Source: Neodiprion pinetum
Taxonomy: Eukaryota; Arthropoda; Insecta; Hymenoptera; Diprionidae
Assembly: GCF_021155775.2 (NCBI RefSeq)
Contig: NC_060237.1
Location: 17,196,970 to 17,260,969, forward strand
Direction of reading: 5' to 3'
DNA: 64,000 nucleotides
The notes under the pieces were generated by a model. That model was not told the origin of the DNA, ran no database searches, and was given only the letters and a program-made list of their open reading frames with translations. Shown here one piece after another: positions 24,066 through 37,200 of this stretch. The position numbers were made by a program, and so were the translations under genes. Position 1 is the first letter of the stretch, and each line of letters opens with the position of its first letter.

Positions 24066-27000
24066 AATATATACTTGTCGTTGAAGAAAACCATTACTTC
24101 GACTTTCTTGGCATCAAGAGAATATGAACTGCGATCAAAAACACGTATACATACTTACGTGTCACTTGATTGCCTGGAGAACGATAAAATTTTTTCCTGT
24201 TCAGTTACACCTTTCAGCGCAGATTTTTAACAATTTTTACAAATTTTTTCGCAACAGGTATTTTTCTTCAGAGTGGAAAAATTGGAAATAAAGAATTGGT
24301 TTGGAAAACAATGTGAATAATTTCCAAGACCACTTTTTACATGTAAAAATGTTTGTTCAACGTTTTTTTCAACGTTGCCTTCAAAAAGAAAACTCGAAAA
24401 AATGATAAGTATAATCGCTGGCCTACGTCAGCTCAAAGCATAAAAAATTTCGTACCTGACGCAGGATTTTTCAAATTTTTGAATTGTGTTCACCTCTCTG
24501 TTCGCTTTTAAGAATTGTTGATGATTTGAATCCATTCTACGAAATGTTAAAAAAAAGACTAAACGTCTTCGAGAGTCAGAACAATTGTACTAAATAAAAA
24601 AAAAACCGCTGGCCTGATCCGAGAGGTTAAAGCTCAGACCCAGGTCAAATTGGCATGGAATGCCCCGCGTGTATCGGGCGCTTACATATGCACACATGTA
24701 TCATATATCGCTGCGAAAACACGGAAGCGCGAAAACGTGAAAGGACTTTGGTTAATTAAACTCTGCTGCTCCGATACTTTCCCTCGGCAACAAGCACCTA
24801 CGCGAGTTTGGGGAATTGGAGGGATTTCGTGTTTGGATGTACATGGGATACGCGTACCTCCGCAATTATTTACACGTTCTCAAAGCAGTGTAAATATGAG
24901 GCTTCGCTAGGAGATCTTCAGTACCTGGTACTTCAAGATCTCTCAGTCGATATTTATCTTACAATTAGATGAATATTTTCCAAATTGACCAAGTCATTTG
25001 GCTGGTTGGCATCCCGGTGGAAAAAAAATTGTATACCAAATTTCGTGGGAATTCGTGAAATACTGTAGCTATGAACGAATTATTGCTAATTTTCATTTTC
25101 CGACAACGCCATTCTGCGGATGAAATTTCACGTTGTAAATTTGAACAATTATAGGCAATTTGGCGATTTTTCAAATCACGTTTCTACAGCACTCAGGAAA
25201 CAAAATCTATCTCGCACGTTATCACTAAAACATCTTTCGAAGTTGCGAAACACAATTTTTTTTCAAGCAATGATTTTCAGAACAACCTAATTAATTACGC
25301 AGTATCTGTCTCGAATATGATCGCGTTGTTCGAAAATATTTCATTTTGCAAATTCTTCGTTTAATAGCAATTCACGAAGAGCTAAATTTTTCATATTTTC
25401 ATACTGGGAACATTGGGCAACGCTGAATATGACTGAGATACTTGATGGCAATGCTTTAATATACGATCCATTCGCCCGCACGAACAAATTTATACAAATT
25501 ACAATTGAGTCTGTCTTACACGTGAAAATAAAATTATCTGATGCAAACATCGTTCTCTTTCCACGCATACTTGGGTACACGATGAGTAAAGATCGAATAG
25601 TCAAGAATAAAATGTTTGACAGATCAGTATCCGTGATTTTTAACTCGAAGAATTTCTCCGTCAACAAAGCGTTAGTGATTTCTCAAGGAGTGGATTCCTT
25701 TCGAACGAAGCTGATCATAATTGCGGCGTAACGACCGAGGACAAACCTCGTCCGGTATTTGATCTTACCTTATCCGACAGTGACAAAGTTCATCGATCCA
25801 TCAATTCACCACTCCTCATATTATCAGTTAGCGCACTTCCGACTTCACTACGCCATCGAGCAGTGAGAATAATTCCTGGAACATAAAGACACAAAGATAT
25901 ATACGAGTTTGAAATTATCATAGCTATGCAAATGCAATAGTCCGATTCGTACCTAGAGCTAAAAGGGTTACCCGAGAGATTCGTTATCGGCAAAGAAACG
26001 AGTCGGCATATATAATACATGTGCGCGATTCGTTTATGCAGATTAAAAGCGCGCGGGGACTGCGACCATATACGGATGTTTGCGCGGTTGCGATGCTCGG
26101 CACGCGAATATTTCTGCCGAAGGCATATATACTCGGGGATTCAGTCGTATAGGTGGACAGGTATGCGCACACGTATATCCCTCAGGCATTCGGGGCACTC
26201 TCGTACGCCTTCCTTGTTGCAGTAATGCGTTTAAACGTCTCATTTCCCCGTTGGTGGAATTTTAGAGCTCGCGTGTATGCTTGCCGCCTTCTCTGTCGAG
26301 TTCGGAACCTGTTTTCTCATCGATCTCTCGAAGCCGTTGTACAATTTTCGCGTAGATACTGGTTTGATAAAACAACTTGTGAGATTTTTCGCGAAAAAGA
26401 CTTAAAAATACTTGGTACAAGTTTTAGAGACGAAATGGTCTTCGTGACATGGACTGTTTATAAATGACGTTTGCCAGACTGCTTCGATGAGTTCCGTCGC
26501 TGCACTGCTGATAAATCGCCGCAGTTCGCCGAGCAGGAATTTCCGATATGTAGAGACGAATAATCAGGAACCGAGGTGGAGCCGATCGTGATGAAGACGA
26601 GACGAACGCTTTGTAAACACAGCTGAATTCATGCCCGGCAGGTGGTTATACAGAGACTCGCTAATTGTAGGCAAGCGTAGCTGCGCCATAGGAGCTGGAT
26701 TTAAAGAGCAAACATTGTAAAACGGATAATTGAAGTCTCCAGTGTCGATTCAATACGCCGCGTCCGTACGAGGAGCTGCGCCATTACAACGAGCACATAC
26801 ATTAATATGTAGCACAGGCACTGTGCAGAGGATACATGCTAATTGCAGTCGGATGGAGGGTACGGAGGACGAAGCCGAGGTAGAACAACCTGCAGGCGAA
26901 TTACAAGGTGGCGGTGCGCCCGGGCGATTTGCTCGCTGCAGCGCAGCCAGGAAATGACGTCCGCAAGCTCGCGGGTGGATGAAGCCGGGAGCACGGGACC

Positions 27001-28187
27001 AAATTACCAGCTATAGACTATCACGGTGAGAGAACCGGAGAATGCGGTCGGCCACGGACTATAATGCCTTGCTGGGGGGGCCTCGAGGTACACGGATATG
27101 CATCTATGCACTGGACGGCTGCGATACGTGTGTACCTTACACGTCCGTGCAGATTGTGCCGGCGCGCGGCCGAGGGATACCATACCTGATACATACCTGC
27201 GGTGCATGAACTACGATTATACCTCGCCGCGTCCGATCGTATGGCCGAAAATTTAATCACACCGAAACAGACTTCCTATCGCTTCTGATCGTAATTAGCG
27301 TCTAATAACGATACGGCACGGAGAAATGTGTCGCATAGTACGGGAAGAGTGCAACGGAGGTGCATTGAGTTCGATTTTAATGACCAATTTCGTTGCTATC
27401 GTGACATCCGGGGACCACTTGTTCCTTGGACTAAAAACAAAACTTAGCAGTTTGCAACCGTGCAAAGATGTCGCTTAAAAGTGTAACTGCATTGGGATTT
27501 GCGGATAAATTTACCATTCGCGCACATTATTTCCAACTGTGTGCAGTCTGGTGTATGGAACAAATTTTTCGTACAACTGACTAGAGTCGGGAATTAAATT
27601 TTTGTGTGAAAATAGGACGAGTAGCACTTGTCTGTTCGGTCGGGCTTGCATTTCGTGGTACGAAACTCCGGCTAGATAACTAGAGTTCCGACTTTGAAAT
27701 AAAATGCAAATTTGCTGAGCGTCGAAGGGATATTTGTGTATGTATATATATATATACATACATATATGTATACGTGTACGTTCAGATATGTAGAGAGATG
27801 CGGCAACATCGTGGGACTCCCTGTTATGAATATTTCAATTCCACGTCAAATTTGGTCTCGCAAGGCCGTTTGGCGACAGCCCCGGGTACATACACGTACA
27901 CACAAGTCCGTATGCATGCAAACGTATTTCCATCTACGTGAAGATGTATGTAGAGGAGATCCTTTCATACGGCTTTACCGTATCGGTTTAGGCGTACGTC
28001 GCGGGAAGATATCTGCTCGCTTCTATTGCATACGTAAAATATACAATAGAATTTATACGCGGAAGAAAAATATCTACATGTGTATCTTGGTACCTCCTTT
28101 CTTGCCGAGCTCTTTGTCTGAATACTCACCCTGCCCTCCTTCACATCGAATCACACAAGGATACCGTCATCCTTGTCGAATCCGTTA

Positions 28188-28190
<3 letters not shown>
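24066..28190. other. Long non-coding stretch, no gene recognised
   Basis: AT-rich to about 25.7 kb, then CpG-richer from 26.0 to 27.3 kb. A 100-codon plus frame (25429-25731) and a 108-codon minus frame (25341-25667) overlap; both look protein-like and neither is recognised. GC-rich DNA at 26730-27260 holds overlapping frames. TA/TG-rich simple sequence lies at 27738-27785. Confidence 0.5.
27742..27758. repeat. (TA)n microsatellite
   Basis: TATATA run within a wider alternating purine-pyrimidine segment (catacatatatgtatacgtg). Confidence 0.85.

Positions 28191-28218
<28 letters not shown>
28191..28218. repeat. (TC)n microsatellite
   Basis: Fourteen TC units followed by CACTCACTC. Confidence 0.95.
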
Positions 28219-28222
<4 letters not shown>

Positions 28223-28420
28223 ACTCTCGCCCTCTCTGTTTCACCGCCGTTGAACTTCAGCTACGTTATGCTTACCAAATTTAAGAACCCTTTGACACTA
28301 GTCTCTCGATAAAAGTCCGCCCTTGGAAATGTAGAGGAGATGTGATATCAGAGTCAAACTATTGATGGGAGCGTAACCCGAGAGGATGCTCAATTCAAGG
28401 TTGGATGTATGAGTCACTGC

Positions 28421-28675
28421 CAACTTCCAAGAACTTCCAAAGACTTCCAAAAGCTTCCAAAGGCTTCCAAAGACTTTCAACAACTTCCAAAGACTTCCAA
28501 AGGCTTCCAAACACTTCCAAAGACTTCCAAAAGCTTTCAAAGACGTCCCAAGACTTCCAAAAGTTTCCAAAGGCTTCCAAACACTTCCAACAACTTCCAA
28601 AGACTTCCAAAAGCTTCCGAAGACGTCCAACGACTTTCAAAGACTTCCAACGACTTCTAAAGACTTTGAAAGACT
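28421..28675 (+). repeat. 10-bp minisatellite, consensus ACTTCCAAAG (~25 units)
   Basis: Units keep an exact 10-bp step over about 255 bp, with variation mostly at the two bases between CCAAA and CTTCC. Part of the variant order (aggc, acac, agac, aagc, agacgtcc) recurs about 70 bp later, which suggests higher-order duplication. Since 10 is not a multiple of 3, each forward frame cycles through all phases and reads the same decapeptide, about TSKDFQRLPK. The reverse frames read about LWKSLEVFGS. Open frames of 81-110 codons on both strands result from this and are not evidence of a gene. Confidence 0.95.
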
Positions 28676-28676
28676 T

Positions 28677-29333
28677 GGGGTATCAACATACAGAGGACTT
28701 CTCTAGTGAATAAGTCCTCGGCTTAACCCCTCATTATGTCGTACGCAATTGTTCAAGAATCCAACTGAACGACTAAACCAACAAACCAACAAACGCGACT
28801 TGTGGAGGTTATGTAGATGATGTAAGTTTTTTTAGGTTAAGCGGATCTCAAGTTGGGTTAACGTAATAATTCGAGAAGGCCTGATAAACTGTTATAGTTA
28901 ACTGACTGTTCACTGATTATTGCTACGAGTCAACGTAGCAACGTAAATTGAAACCGTCATTCTGATGATACTGATTCATCACTTAATCAAGAAAAAATAG
29001 AAATTTCGGAATGTGCATAATTACCTTTATAATTCTGGTAAAATGTTAGAATGCCTGTTGAATTCATGATATGATTTTTGAGAAGACTTTACCCTCAGAG
29101 TCCACCATTTTTTTTCATCATCTTTTTTCACTTTCTACCAATTTCATATAGTTGGATTTGCACATGCAAAATTCAAGGCCTAAACTCTCTTCAAGCCAGT
29201 TTCATCAAATGATCAAGATGTTGACTTCTCAAGTAGCTCGAAATTCTTTAGTACGGATGACGAGTATGCAGAGTGCAGCACCGAATTATATCGTCATTGT
29301 ACGAGTTACAGATTTGGGGATTTAACACACCGG
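28677..29333. other. Non-coding spacer, nothing recognised
   Basis: AT-rich DNA between the minisatellite and the Harbinger-like MITE. No open frame above about 60 codons. Confidence 0.5.
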
Positions 29334-29336
29334 TAA

Positions 29337-29711
29337 GGGAGCGTTCGTAAATTACGTAATTGGATTGGGGGAGGTGGACGTACAGAAATTATGACGCCAT
29401 ATGCAAAAAGCGAAATTCACAAACAAAAAACACTTTTATTAGCGCGGTCTCGCTGAGGCGCTGAAGCTCGGAACTAGTGTGGCTCTTATCACAGGTAATA
29501 GATAAAGTTTCTGTAATGCATATCCTTTATTTCATTCCGCTAGTTTCAAAAAATTTTTATTCGAGAAATTGTAAGGTGGGAGGGAGGGGGGCGCTCAGCA
29601 ATTTTTCTTACGTCATTTGGAGGGGGTGGGGTCTTTATATCTGACAAAAGATGACAAAGGGGGAGATTCAAAAACCCAAAAAATTCGATGGCATAATTTA
29701 TGGACGCTCCC
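29337..29711. mobile_element. PIF/Harbinger-like MITE (375 bp)
   Basis: Left end GGGAGCGTTCGTAAATTACG and inverted right end GGGAGCGTCCATAAATTATG match at most positions. TAA lies directly outside both ends (29334-29336 and 29712-29714). A 3-bp TWA duplication with GGG-starting ends points to the PIF/Harbinger superfamily. G-rich segments sit inside both ends. No transposase, so non-autonomous. The 68- and 74-codon frames over the right end are shadows. Confidence 0.75.
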
Positions 29712-31428
29712 TAAGAGGCGATACTTCATTATCCCGATAAACATTTGGCCAACAAACATCCGAAGAAGAAAATTACTGTTAGCTGAACCAGCAGACGTAG
29801 ACAAAAATTCACATACTCGGTAGAGTTGTATATTCAAGATGGATAGATTGAAGAAAGCGAGACTTATAGATTATCCCAAGATTGGAAAAGTATATAGTAA
29901 ATAGTAATTTACCGTGTGTTTCAGAAAGCTAAAAGATAGAATCATTTGCCGAGCTATCACAAAGTTTTTTTTTTGTAACGGTATCTGAGACACTCACAAT
30001 CTCCTGCATTGCGATATTTAGAAAAGAATGACTTGTCTACATTTCATTAACCTCTGTAAAACACAATTTATAGAATTTATGTGAAAAATCTTCCACACAA
30101 TGGATAAAAATTACCGTCAAAATAGATAGACACCATTTTCGGTACTTCAAATTTCGCTCATTTATAAAGGCCTAAAAAAGATAACGGTGATTATAATAAT
30201 TTCAATTCCGTGTTAAAAGTGCTGGGAATACTTTTAAATGCCTCCATACATTAACACGTTATACAAGCAGTTGAAATGCATATATTATATCTGCAACCTA
30301 ATCTCTTTTCCTAACTAAACAACCACGATCTATGGTCAGCTTATGGTTAATTACAGTTGCACACTTAACGATAGTACGCATACCTCAAGTCTGCGCTGAA
30401 CTAAGTTCGAGTAGCAAATTTTGTTTGTAAATCAGAAGATGAAGATTTGATCTCGTACTTTTTATTTTCAAAAGAGATTTCTAGGGATACTCCAAGTTCT
30501 GGCGAATTGCACGGCAGAAATTTGCACCATGTGAGCTACGTAATTAGCGACACACCGTATCAAAGGCTTTGTTGTGTTACACTTTTTGTCAGCAACAAGT
30601 CGACATCTCTTACATTTAGTCACGTCTATGCGTTCGCTGTAACGAATTAAGTTCTATATGTAAGTATTATTTTTATGAATTGGGGTCAATTAGATGAGTT
30701 ATTATTTTATCTCCATCTCTGTAACATGGGGCATTTAGTGTACTTACCTAGATAATTACAACGTGTTAGCTCATTGTATCGTTTGAATTAGGTTGTTTAT
30801 TTTTCTATAGCATTATCGCATTGTACATCACAGTTGAACAACGCTCCAGACAGCGTTCTAAGAAGAAAAAATTCTGCTCTTTATTCATTTCGCGCGCTAT
30901 GAGAAAAAAGAAACGTTGCGATATGCCGCCACAAAGAACTTGATTCGAGTGACGTTCGATATTTTTACATTTTCATTAGGTTGTAGTTAGTAACGTTAGC
31001 GTAACGATGCATGCTTGGGATAAATTGTTTCTTAGAAATTTTAGGACTGTCCAAAATTCAGTAAACCGTAATGAAGTAGAACGTGCTCATATTTTGGGAA
31101 CCCAATTCTTTCGAAATCATTGTAAAATTGCAAAGAAGTGATTATTTTCCTAATGTTCCCTTATGCTAACGTTACTAACTTCAAGCTCTTCATTTTCCCG
31201 GAAGTAGGTAGGCAAGGGTTTTAAAAATATCAAATTCTTCCGTCCATGCAGATATTCAATTGCGGCAATGGAAGCGTATGTTTAATTGCACTTTGATCTC
31301 ATCGAAACTCGATTATACAACCTCATATATTTTCTCGCTTTATTACTCGTGTCGATGTTACGAGTAAAGCATATCAACACGAAACCGTTCTTCATTGTAC
31401 TAAAATAAATAAGAAGAAAAGTGTAGCG

Positions 31429-31447
31429 TTTTTTTTTTTTTTTTTTT
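31429..31447. repeat. Poly-T tract (T19)
   Basis: Nineteen T. No target duplication or retroelement body was seen next to it, so it is not called a retroposon tail. Confidence 0.9.
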
Positions 31448-33273
31448 GACTTTGAAAAAGAACACAACAAAAAAGCACTTTCGCGATGCTCGATAATTTG
31501 CACCTCCGACTTGAACTCGATCGATTATTGATCGAGGAAATAATACATTCCGTTCTCTCCGGAATAGATATAAAAATATTTTGCAAATTGAAGCGAAAGG
31601 TACAGGCAAAAGGATCTCCGACAATGAGTCACCGACTCCGCACCGGGGGAAGCAACCCTCCGTATTATCCGTGCCAAGGTGTCGTCGTCGAGTCGAGATA
31701 GCACGGAGACATCTATTCTCATTCGGTGGTGCTATTGGTGTGCCCGATCAAAGGCATATTATATATGTGTCTCCATTTATTCATCGCCTATTCTATTCCG
31801 ACGTCGGGTGATACGGGGCAGGATGTGTGTATGGGTGGCATGACGCGCGGAGAGATTGTGCTTTTGAGATGGGAATCGGTATATCGACGTGTCGAGCATT
31901 TCTGAACAACCGCCAGATATCTCGGCTCCGACCGCTGCAGGCAGTTATCACGGTGAACGGTTGCGGTAGTTTCGTCGGTCCGCCCAGTCAGACATCTGGG
32001 TTATATTATCCTTCGATCGGGACTCGCTCCCTTCGATACATTGCCTCGAGATTGGCTCGAATAAAATTTCCGATCCGCCACCCCGACGGGACAACCTAAT
32101 ATGTTCCACCGCCGTCGCTGACGTCGTGATTCAGTTATTTCAACCCTGATTTCACATCCACTCCGCTGGCTCGGACCAAAGTTACCGCCAGATGCGGGCA
32201 TCGAGCTTTTTCGTGAACCAGGCTGATGCTTTCTCGGCTTCTTTGACATTTGCAAACAAGCTCGGGGAATCACCCGTTGACAATGAGTCCCCCAAGCTTC
32301 GTCTCTGACATTAAATTACGCCCGTTCTTCGCTCACGTTACAGCATTTTCGATTCTCCCTGTGGGGATCGACACGTGAAATTACAGGTGTCTCGGCATGG
32401 CATTATCGCCATGTGTTATGCACGTGTCTTCCGGCCATTTATGAACTTTATCGTTTGTCAGGCTCGTATATATTCAGGTTTCTCATGTTCTCGAGGCTGT
32501 TATCTGTTTCGAATACCGAAGGCTGAAAATTTTTATTTTCTTTACAGGTACTACGAAGGTATGGTAAATTGGGTATTGCCATGATAACGGTTTAAGTATT
32601 GTTGGAATTAACAAACCATTCTGGTACGAGTAACCAATTAGTGTGGTTATAATTGTCCATACTACATTTTTTCCTCATTGTAACATTAAATAAATTTGTT
32701 TAGCTTCGCCACATAATTGCAGTCGAACGAAACCTTAACGTCAATTTCGTAGCGCCATGCCAACGACTATATTTTTCGGTATCGGTAGCAAATGAACATG
32801 GTTAAACACCGTATAGTAGCGACAACTGAAAATATCTCTCGGTGTACACTGTGTCAATGAGAATGATAAAGTTACACCTTTCTTCCGCGTCAAGTGTCGA
32901 CTTATATCTCACACGCGGCGGTACGCGACGAGCATAATAAACTGGGCACAATGTGTAAGCGTTGCGTCTGGCAGATCATACGAGTGCGGATAATGGAGCC
33001 GGTATACGAGCTTGTGTGCAGCAGAGGGGCGCGGAAGGGAGTCATTCGTATCGCGTAATACGTATTCCTGCAGGGAGGGGGGCGGGGGCAGAGCGTCGCG
33101 GCGGCGTTACAAGGGGCGAATTTAAGGGCACCATCAAATATAATTAGGCCCCGGAGAGCGGGCGCAGCCCTCGGGCAAAATAACCTCCTTAGAAAATCAA
33201 TTCCACCCCTGCCTGTGTAGCGGGGCTAGAACGTTCAACGCAGCGAAACGATACATCACGAATACAGGCGAAG

Positions 33274-33306
33274 CCTCGCCCTCGCCTCGCCCTCGCCTCG
33301 CCCTTG
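33274..33306. repeat. 11-bp minisatellite CCTCGCCCTCG (3 units)
   Basis: Three tandem units, the last with T for C, followed by GC-rich sequence. Confidence 0.85.
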
Positions 33307-34262
33307 CCGCCCCTGCACGAGCCGCACACCGCGGCCCTCGAGTCTGCTTATTGCCATTAGAGGGACTACTCGCGGGTTACATCCATTGTTACATCGGCGA
33401 GGACCCTCGTCAGAGCAAGTAGGCACGTTACATTATAGGCATACGGAAGCGTAACAAGGACTGTTCAGAATTTATTTGCTGGGCAAAAATTAATTTGCCA
33501 CCCCATGCGGAACGTATGAGGCGGGGTACTTTCAACCTCGACGTCTGTACGGCTCATTGGTTTTGTCAGATCGCTTTGCACCGCGCGACCTCAATAATTG
33601 TTACGCATGTACGTAAACTCGGTAAGAATCGGATCCCGACATAACCCGAGTCGAAACTTAGCGGCTACTAACAATAAGTATTAAATTAGGTTCTATTTCA
33701 ACGCTATATTAGACCCTACTTTGACGCTAAAAATGCCCGAAATTTCCCGATTTACCAAGTTTAGGCTCGAAGCAGGGTCTGTTTATAACTTCCTTCAACC
33801 CTCGAGAAGTAGCGCAATTCGATGTAATAATAAATTTTGGAATTTCGTATTCATATTAACTTGAGACTCTGCGTTAAAAGGGTTTTTATATTCGTAAGAA
33901 CGTTGAATAATTACCGTTGAAATGCGATACTTAATTTTCAAATGTTATTGAAACTTATAAAAAATATGTCGAAACAGCCCTTGGATTATTCATTGCGAAC
34001 ACTTGAATGTGCAAGAATCTGGACGTCACAAGTATATGTTCACACATATACGTGCGGTGTCGATCATCGTGACGCTACGAGGATGGTCAGTCGGTCAGTA
34101 TCCGTACAGTCATTTCCATCAGTCATCAATGTAACAACTCGAATTAACATATAAGCATCGAGACAGAATTTTAATTATTTATTTATTCGTTTTGTGTAAT
34201 CCTTTCGAACCCTGTTGGGAAAGTTTAAGAAAATTCTGACACCAAATACCAGATTGATCGAA

Positions 34263-34281
34263 ATATATATATATTATATAA
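34263..34281. repeat. (AT)n microsatellite
   Basis: Alternating AT run with one TTA break. Confidence 0.85.
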
Positions 34282-37200
34282 GGACTGACGACTCAACGTA
34301 AAGGACAAACATTTATTTTTAACGTACGACGCCTCAGAAAGATAAGAGTCGTTTTTTAAGTATTTATTTTTGTCTTGTTTTATTTCATCTCACATCAATA
34401 TTTCTGGCCAATTTTATCTGTATAACCATTTATATAATTGTAAGATTTACATCACCATTATGCGTTTATAGCACTTGACCTACCAATGTAAGAAATTCGT
34501 TACAAATGTCGCTGTATAAACATATCTATAGATGAGGAGCTGTCCGTTGAATAACGTCAGAATAGGTTCAATTGTCTACTGAGAGCGTCTAATTAGGATT
34601 TGGTACTTTAATTTTTAGAAGTTGGAGTTTCGATGTAGGGTTAACGTAGGATTTCCGAGTTCAATTTCCTTCAAAGTAGGCTTATACGAACCTTGGTAGG
34701 GTCAAATGTAGGCGCTAAATTCCGACTCGGTAACGCTGTGACGTTGGGTACTGCTACACCTGCCCTGCCCACTGAATGCCATTCACGTCTTCTCAGACTT
34801 GTGTAGCATCCCGTGTTTCATGCATTACTGATCCCCGTGTCCGTACTTCGATTTGACCCAACATTCCCCTCGTTCTTCGGCACTCAATCATTGATCCCCG
34901 TAAAACTTCCAGGCTCCGATCTCTGAAGTCGTTCGAGTTTTACGATGGCCGGCATCTCAACCGCAGATCTTGGCCCGGCTGATTGGAAGAGCCGTTTAAG
35001 TGGAGGCTATATAATGGTGAAAAATCGATTATTCGATCCCCCATAGACGGCGGCGGCCCAATATTGTGTCTACTTGAGTCGAATTGTGTAGCAGACCATT
35101 AGTAGCCGTGGGTTCGCCTACCATTCGGTATTATTGCAGTATTTGCGTCGATGCAGCAAGTTTCGGCCTGCTTTGTACGGGCGAAATTTCAATGGGGTCA
35201 TATTTGTGACGATTTAATTAAAACCTCGTTTTCAACCCAGGCCAAATATTTCAGGACAAAATAATTAGAACAATTTTTTTTCTGGTCCTTCGTATATGAA
35301 GGACGGAAAAAGTTGAAAAAACCGTATTTTACGACAATTCCCGAAAACTTACCTTAAAATCAATTTCGTAAGATTAGACGCTGCTACATAGAAAATAAAG
35401 TTTCGAGATTCAAATCGTGATCAGATGGATTAAAGTGTGAACATTTCCGTATTCAAGCACAAGTAAGTTATGTCATATTTGAATTGCAGTCAGATCGAAG
35501 TTTGGACTGTGAAAAGAAAATTGACGCATCGGCTCGTTTAAGAAGTAACTGAAAGCGGAAGATGACGACTTCTCGTAAAGCCTGCAAAAGGGATTCGAAG
35601 CTACGTACGCGTATTCGTATATTTCAAGGTGTGTTCAAGGGTTGGTTCCGACTGGTTGGCTCGTTGCTCGACATCGCCAGCCCTGCTTAATTAGGATTTA
35701 GTTGGGTAGGGGTCGTCCGTTGCCCTCGAAGCCGGTCGTGGTGTTAACTGCGCAAGATTATACCTAGATAAACTAATTAGGTATCTAAGATCCGTGAATT
35801 TACGCCCGACGAGCTACGCCGCCCGAGTTAGTTTTAGTTAGTTAGACTCCATCTTACACCCCTGACTAACCCTGCCTCGTTATTCCCTCCCTGAGACGGG
35901 CATTGCTCGACACGGTAGAATTCTGACATATTCCGTTTTTTACAGTGCTTGTAGGAAGGAAAAAGGAAAATCGTTCGACAGGATTTATCAGGCGGCCGTG
36001 TCGTATTCTTGTTGCGATATCACGACGGGTTGAAGAGGGGGTAATTTTGTTGGGAATTGTCTGATTACACCACCCTCGTTAAACCGACTCACCGGTATCT
36101 TTGAGTGGTATATATGTATATATAAACACAATCGGGCAAAAGCTAGGATTTATGAGATGTCGTCTCTCCTGCGATTAGATACATTAGTCAGAGTAAAAGC
36201 AGTTGCCGTAATTACAGCCATCATATCGTATCAAGACTCATGGCGTGATCTACATCAACTTGATTGGATTTTAGACACCTCGGTCTTACCTTAATCTGAT
36301 TATTCGGAAATGTCTTCATTGGATAATTACTGATATTTCGTTCGTTAAGTTCTGGTTTCGACGAAATTTCAAATCCTTAGCATTATTATCCCCTCTGCGC
36401 TTTGCAACTTCGTGCCAGGTAGAATAATATATATAGTGTGAAAAGTGCGAAAAGTGGGCGATTTTCTACCGGTGTGAAGTTTCAGCGCGAGCGGTATAGA
36501 CGAAGTCTAGTTCTATTATTCTACACTATTGTTTTATACTATATGTACGTCATTATGCGATACTCACAACTCTTTTTTTTTGTATGGATATGCGAGAAGC
36601 ATTCTTCCAATAGGTTGAATTCAATTCCAAGAATGTATGCAACGCATTCATTCACGATTATCTTCACTCCGCGGTAATAGATGGATGAATGACTTGAGCA
36701 GTCCGACTTAAATTGTAAATGACATATCTTAATCTAAGGTATTGATGAACAGGTCGAGAATGGCCGAAAAATCTGAGTCTTCATCCCCACCTCGGCACGT
36801 CCACTCATTCTTACTTCAATCCGTCTAATTTTATCGCGAGACACAACAGACAGGCTGTAAAGTGCCAATGGCAATTTACAAATTGCTTAATCCCCCTCTC
36901 AATCCGTAATATATCAGTAGGCAGGTACTGATTTCCCGGTTCTATTACCGACTGTCATATGGTCGATTTACGGACCCTCCGACATCTCACATCACGCGGA
37001 AACATGTGCGCGTCTATACATACATACCTACATGTACGTACATACAGAGTATCGATATCCGCTGACGAGAGATAAGCCTGCTCTTCGTATCCGAGGAGCC
37101 GAGTGACAGAAGGATGTAAAAATGAAGGAAACCCACCGAGACAATATCCGATGAATTTTGTACGATCAGGAGGGGCGACTCCTCGTTCCCCGTGAAAAGA

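Noticed and set aside
27712..28284. 190-codon plus-strand open frame
   Set aside because: It starts at a non-ATG codon, runs through TATATA and TC simple repeats (Tyr/Ile and Ser/Leu repeats) and has no domain. Best explained by chance.
28298..28713. Four overlapping frames of 81-110 codons
   Set aside because: All are direct products of the 10-bp minisatellite, which lacks stops in most frames. There is no independent coding evidence.
31429..31447. Poly-T as the tail of a minus-strand retroposon
   Set aside because: No retroelement body, target duplication or reverse-transcriptase fragment was seen beside it.
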